DNA of 42,765 nucleotides from Candidatus Methylobacter titanis. Its GTDB lineage: Bacteria > Pseudomonadota > Gammaproteobacteria > Methylococcales > Methylomonadaceae. Shown here in pieces: positions 39,653 through 42,765 of the stretch (the stretch's first letter is position 1; the number at the start of each line of letters is the position of its first letter). The stretch spans positions 1 to 42,765 of the forward strand of contig JAQSDX010000030.1 of the NCBI GenBank assembly GCA_029946125.1. The letters are read 5' to 3'. Both the position numbers and the translations under genes were made by a program. The notes beneath the pieces are model-generated. The model ran no database searches. It had not been told where the DNA came from and saw only the letters and a program-made list of their open reading frames with translations.

Positions 39653-40840
39653 TCACTGATACCCGGTCAATTCAACATAGCCCTGCCCTGAAACCGCTTT
39701 ACCGTTTTTAGTTCCGTTAATGCGGACTGCGCCTTCCCAATACCGGTAACTGACATTGAGTTCCTGATCGTTTATTAACGGGACGATATCGACTTCAAGT
39801 TTTTGGCTGGGCACGGATAACCGCCACTGCGACGGATAATTAATCCTTGAATGAGGACTACGCCAAGTATTGAGAGTTTTTATCGTGACATCCTGCGCTT
39901 GCAGCGGCACTTTCGTACTGTCCGCCAGAACGACAGAGCCGGCACTGTTGCTGTCCTGTTGGCCGTCTTTGCGCCTTAATCGATAAAACATTAATTCGCT
40001 GTTATCGGAAAACTGCAAGGCGAACCAGTCCCAGCCGCTTTGTTCTTTTGACAAGGAACTGGTGCTCCACTCCCGATCCATCCAGCTATTACCGGTTACT
40101 GAATGAGTAATGCCGGCAATGCTCAGAGTGCCCAGCGTCAGCAATCGGGTATAAGAGTAATAATAGGAGGCATTGCCGGGTTCAGCGCTTTTCCGGCTTA
40201 AGCCCTGCTCTCCCTGTAAAACCAGGCTTTTTTGCGTGTTTAACAGCAAGTCAATGGCAAATTCATCGTTTTTAGCCCGCAAGCGCAGCGGAAAATCTAC
40301 CTTGCCCTGTGCCATTGCCGACCAGTCGTACAGCCAAACTTGATACTTGTTATCGGCTGCACCGGCAAGCTCATTGCCCGCCCTGCTGAAACGTTCATCC
40401 GTGTAAAAGCGGTCTTCTTTTACATCGGTCAGCGTCAAATGGGCCATGTACAGTTGATTATTTCGCCAGACAGAACGGGATGAGTAAGGTTTTGCCGAGA
40501 GCGCAAAGCGGAAAAAAGTCAGTTCATAGCCGAATTTCCGGCCATCGGAATTTTCCAGATTGCCTGTGAAATACCACCATTCAGTCCGGTATGAGTTGTG
40601 CGCGCCGTAATCGAATGGAAATGAGAACTGTCGAGGTTTTAAGGCCCGGGAAAAATTTGTATCGTCTTCGGATAACAGGTCACTAAACGATTTATCTTTT
40701 TGGGTAGCTGATTTGCTGAAAGATTGATCGGCAACAAGTTTGATGTCGGATGGAATCATCGAAGGCCACCATAAAACAATCACCGCCATCATCACCAGCA
40801 GCAGTATGATCAAACCCAAAAAAATCCGCTGCCCCTTCAT
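39653..40840 (-). CDS. Lipocalin-like AttH/CrtC-fold protein
   Basis: This 395-residue protein has an N-terminal membrane anchor or signal (residues 6-28, IFLGLIILLLVMMAVIVLWW) and then an AttH/CrtC-type double lipocalin domain. Landmarks are FPFDYGAHNSYRTEWWYFTGNL near 74-95, the hallmark EWWY, and TGNSWMDREWSTSSL in the middle. Relatives include carotenoid hydratases and proteins encoded with LolCDE-like ABC transporters. The start overlaps the FtsX-permease stop by four bases, so the pair belong to one operon that probably handles a lipid or secreted metabolite. Confidence 0.83.
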   Translation of the reverse strand: MKGQRIFLGLIILLLVMMAVIVLWWPSMIPSDIKLVADQSFSKSATQKDKSFSDLLSEDDTNFSRALKPRQFSFPFDYGAHNSYRTEWWYFTGNLENSDGRKFGYELTFFRFALSAKPYSSRSVWRNNQLYMAHLTLTDVKEDRFYTDERFSRAGNELAGAADNKYQVWLYDWSAMAQGKVDFPLRLRAKNDEFAIDLLLNTQKSLVLQGEQGLSRKSAEPGNASYYYSYTRLLTLGTLSIAGITHSVTGNSWMDREWSTSSLSKEQSGWDWFALQFSDNSELMFYRLRRKDGQQDSNSAGSVVLADSTKVPLQAQDVTIKTLNTWRSPHSRINYPSQWRLSVPSQKLEVDIVPLINDQELNVSYRYWEGAVRINGTKNGKAVSGQGYVELTGYQ

Positions 40841-42039
40841 TCTGACCGCAACGCCTCTGCGGGCTTGGTTTGCGCCATTTTTAGCGCGGGCAAAATGCCG
40901 GCAAGCGTTGCAGCAATCAGCGCCAAAGCCAGGCCCTGGAAGATCACCCCGGAATTAAAATGAAACGCCATCGTCCAGCCGAATGAGCGCTGGTAAATCA
41001 CAAAAATCAACATATAAGCGACGATATAACCGACAGGAATGGCAATGAGGCCGGCGACCAGTCCCATCAAACCGGTTTCACCGGTAATCAGCACAGTCAG
41101 TTGCCTGGAAGTGATGCCTATGGCCCGTAAAATGCCCAGTTGCCGGGTTCGCTCAAACTGTAATGCCATCAACGCGCTGAACACACCGACAAAAGCGATA
41201 GCGGCTGACAGCCAGCGCAATGTTTCAGTAATCATAAAAGTCTGCTCGAATACCTCCATTGAAGCTTGATAAATCGCCTGATCGGATTTGACCGACTGTT
41301 CCCCTGTTAGGAGTTTATTGATCTGATTTTCCAGTTGTTGCAAGTCAACGCCGTCCTTGGCATAAACGCCGATGCCGGAATATCCCAAATCCGGCCAGTA
41401 ATACTGATAATTCCGGCGGCTCATGGCCAGATGTCCCTGGTCGCCGCTGTAATCTGCATAAATGCCTAGCACTTCAAAAGACTCACTGCCCCAATCGGTC
41501 TGCAACCGGATTTTATCGCCGATTTTGACGCCATGGTGATAAGCATAAGGTTCGGTGACTATGACGGTCTGTTGCTGCTCAAACCGGTTCCAGAGTTTGT
41601 CATCCGTCTGATGTTTAAAGATGAAGCCCTGCCTGGATTTTTCATTCAGCTCAAATACCGATACTTTAGTAAAGTCATTTTCCGCCGCCGCCAGCACTTC
41701 GATGGAACTGAGCCGGCCAAACATTTCCAATACCTCCTGAGCCGTGGCGATATCGGTAATAATCAGCCGGGACAAAACCTGCTCGGATACCGCATTGTTT
41801 GGAGATAATAATCCGATAATTTTTAACCAGTGCTTGCCATGATCAGTATCGATAGTTAAATCATCCTCGATATTTAGACCCAAACGCGATGCAGTTTGCT
41901 CACTGATCAGCGCGGTATTCGGCTCGGTGAGCAAACGGGTTAACAAACCTGCGGTGGTGTTTTCATTTTGCCGGGTTTGCCAGATCGATTGAAACGATTT
42001 TTCAATGAACGGGTCGATCCCAATCAGGTTGAAACCGGC
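40837..42039 (-). pseudogene. FtsX-type ABC permease, 5' part missing
   Basis: The C-terminal half of a large MacB/FtsX-like permease is visible: a MacB-type periplasmic domain, then membrane segments around AAIAFVGVFSALMALQFERTRQLGILRAIGI, GLMGLVAGLIAIPVGYIVAYMLIF and ALALIAATLAGILPALKMAQTKPAEALRSE. Homology continues upstream of the first possible start (TTG 41946) as GFNLIGIDPFIEKSFQ, then stops at 42040-42042 (TGA in frame). Full-length relatives have roughly twice this length, with an N-terminal FtsX unit. There is no good start codon, so the gene is broken at about 42040, where an arginase fragment begins on the other strand. Confidence 0.75.
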
Positions 42040-42272
42040 TCAACATTGATTTGGATTTTATCGATCCTGACGATGCTCCCGGCGTTGAAACGCCTGCTCA
42101 GGGCGGTATCAAAGCCGGAGAACTGCTCGAAGCGCTGGCATTGATTAATCGGCATCCGAAAATATGCGGCCTGGAAATCAGCGAATTTAATCCGGAAAAA
42201 GACTCTGAAAATAAAACCTTACACCTGATGAAAGACATAATTGAGGCGTTCTACGGCGAGACCTTACAATAA
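42036..42272 (+). pseudogene. C-terminal fragment of an arginase/agmatinase-family gene
   Basis: The frame reads LNIDLDFIDPDDAPGVETPAQ, then GGIKAGELLEALALINRHPKICGLEISEFNPEKD. This matches the metal-binding SxDxDxxDP and the C-terminal end of ureohydrolases (arginase, agmatinase, formimidoylglutamase). About three quarters of the enzyme, with the first metal ligands, is missing upstream. In-frame stops precede 42033. It overlaps the end of the convergent dehydratase gene by nine bases. Confidence 0.72.
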
Positions 42273-42599
42273 AGCGTCGGTCTTGGCCGCCATGACAAAA
42301 TCATTAACGTGCAGTCCTTTTATCTTGTGGGACCACCACGTCACCGTCACCCTGCCCCATTCCGTTAAAATAGCCGGATGATGGCCTTCTTGCTCGCACA
42401 GTGCGCCGATTTTATTGGTAAATGACAGAGCGTTTGCAAAGTTATCAAACTTGAAGGTTTTTTGTAAGCGCTTGATGCCGTCTATTTCAACAAGCTCCCA
42501 AGCCTGTAATTGCGGCATAAATTCGTCAATTTCCGCCTGAGTAGCCAATGGTGCGCCAATTCTGCAGACTTCACACGTTTTACCAGTCAGGTCAGTCAT
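42264..42599 (-). CDS. phhB: 4a-hydroxytetrahydrobiopterin dehydratase
   Basis: This 111-residue pterin-4a-carbinolamine dehydratase has the active-site EGHHPAIL motif, followed by RVTVTWWSHKIKGLHVNDFVMA. It recycles the pterin cofactor of phenylalanine hydroxylase; some members act in molybdopterin metabolism or bind HNF1-like partners. No phenylalanine hydroxylase gene lies in the window. The start (MTDLTGKTCEVCRIGAP) is the common family start; a GGAGAATATC ribosome site precedes it. Confidence 0.92.
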   Translation of the reverse strand: MTDLTGKTCEVCRIGAPLATQAEIDEFMPQLQAWELVEIDGIKRLQKTFKFDNFANALSFTNKIGALCEQEGHHPAILTEWGRVTVTWWSHKIKGLHVNDFVMAAKTDALL

Positions 42600-42765
42600 A
42601 GATATTCTCCATTTGGGTCTGTGTAAAAAAATAGGCTCGTACCGAGAATACTGCTTTTTGAATATCCACAGATTAGAGAAATCGATGTCTTAAATCAATA
42701 GGTAGTATCACCAATCAGATGGAGTTTATTACCGTAGGGCGTGCTGTGCGCGCCTTAGCTTCCAA

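Overview
The window reads as a chromosomal segment of a gammaproteobacterium. Gene content (a heme d1 cluster with a cytochrome cd1 protein, tandem glnK-amtB pairs, an OmpL-like porin beside them, AcnA, FumC, a YeeN-type YebC protein, DUF748) and moderate base composition fit the Methylococcales (type I methanotrophs). This is inference from recollected family context: no methane or methanol oxidation gene lies in the window to prove it.

Layout. 1-1880: decayed insertion sequences (an ISAs1-family transposase relic and IS200/IS605-like end hairpins). 1884-8333: one tight plus-strand operon with a cytochrome cd1-type protein, two small c-type cytochromes, nirF, nirD, nirL, nirG, nirH and nirJ. 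These cover the heme d1 pathway after the precorrin-2 methylation step; nirE is not in the window. 8475-15243 (minus): a YebC/YeeN regulator, an RloA/RloB-like ATPase-effector pair that looks like an abortive-infection defence module, and a 1030-residue DUF748 envelope protein.

15354-22407 is a nitrogen-assimilation block: two tandem glnK-amtB pairs on the minus strand, a divergent outer-membrane porin, then glnA. The 588-base divergent spacer holds a convincing sigma-54 (-24/-12) promoter on each side and two NtrC-like sites between them. The porin is therefore probably part of the nitrogen-starvation regulon.

22481-24074 is gene-poor and holds one small basic protein gene. 24075-27782 carries leuC, leuD and an isopropylmalate/citramalate-synthase-like gene that lies between two palindromic dispersed repeats. 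27886-31505 (minus) carries a type-5-like uracil-DNA glycosylase, a GIY-YIG protein, a VIT1/CCC1 transporter and a P1B-type ATPase. 31655-32495 is a transposase (RAYT) relic fused to the C-terminal half of an XdhC protein. 32663-38937 holds cytochrome b561, a DUF6494 protein, a GlcG/HbpS protein, fumC and acnA; the AcnA carries an apparent internal 35-residue duplication. 39065-42599 holds a DCC-family (DUF393) protein, a lipocalin/AttH-like protein with a broken FtsX permease, the tail of an arginase-family gene, and a pterin-4a-carbinolamine dehydratase.

The most interesting points are the divergent cd1 protein heading a heme d1 operon, the shared sigma-54/NtrC control region, the RloAB-like module with an altered effector motif, internal duplications in AcnA and in the DUF748 protein, and two gene-breaking junctions (near 31740 and 42040). 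I found no tRNA, rRNA or CRISPR array.
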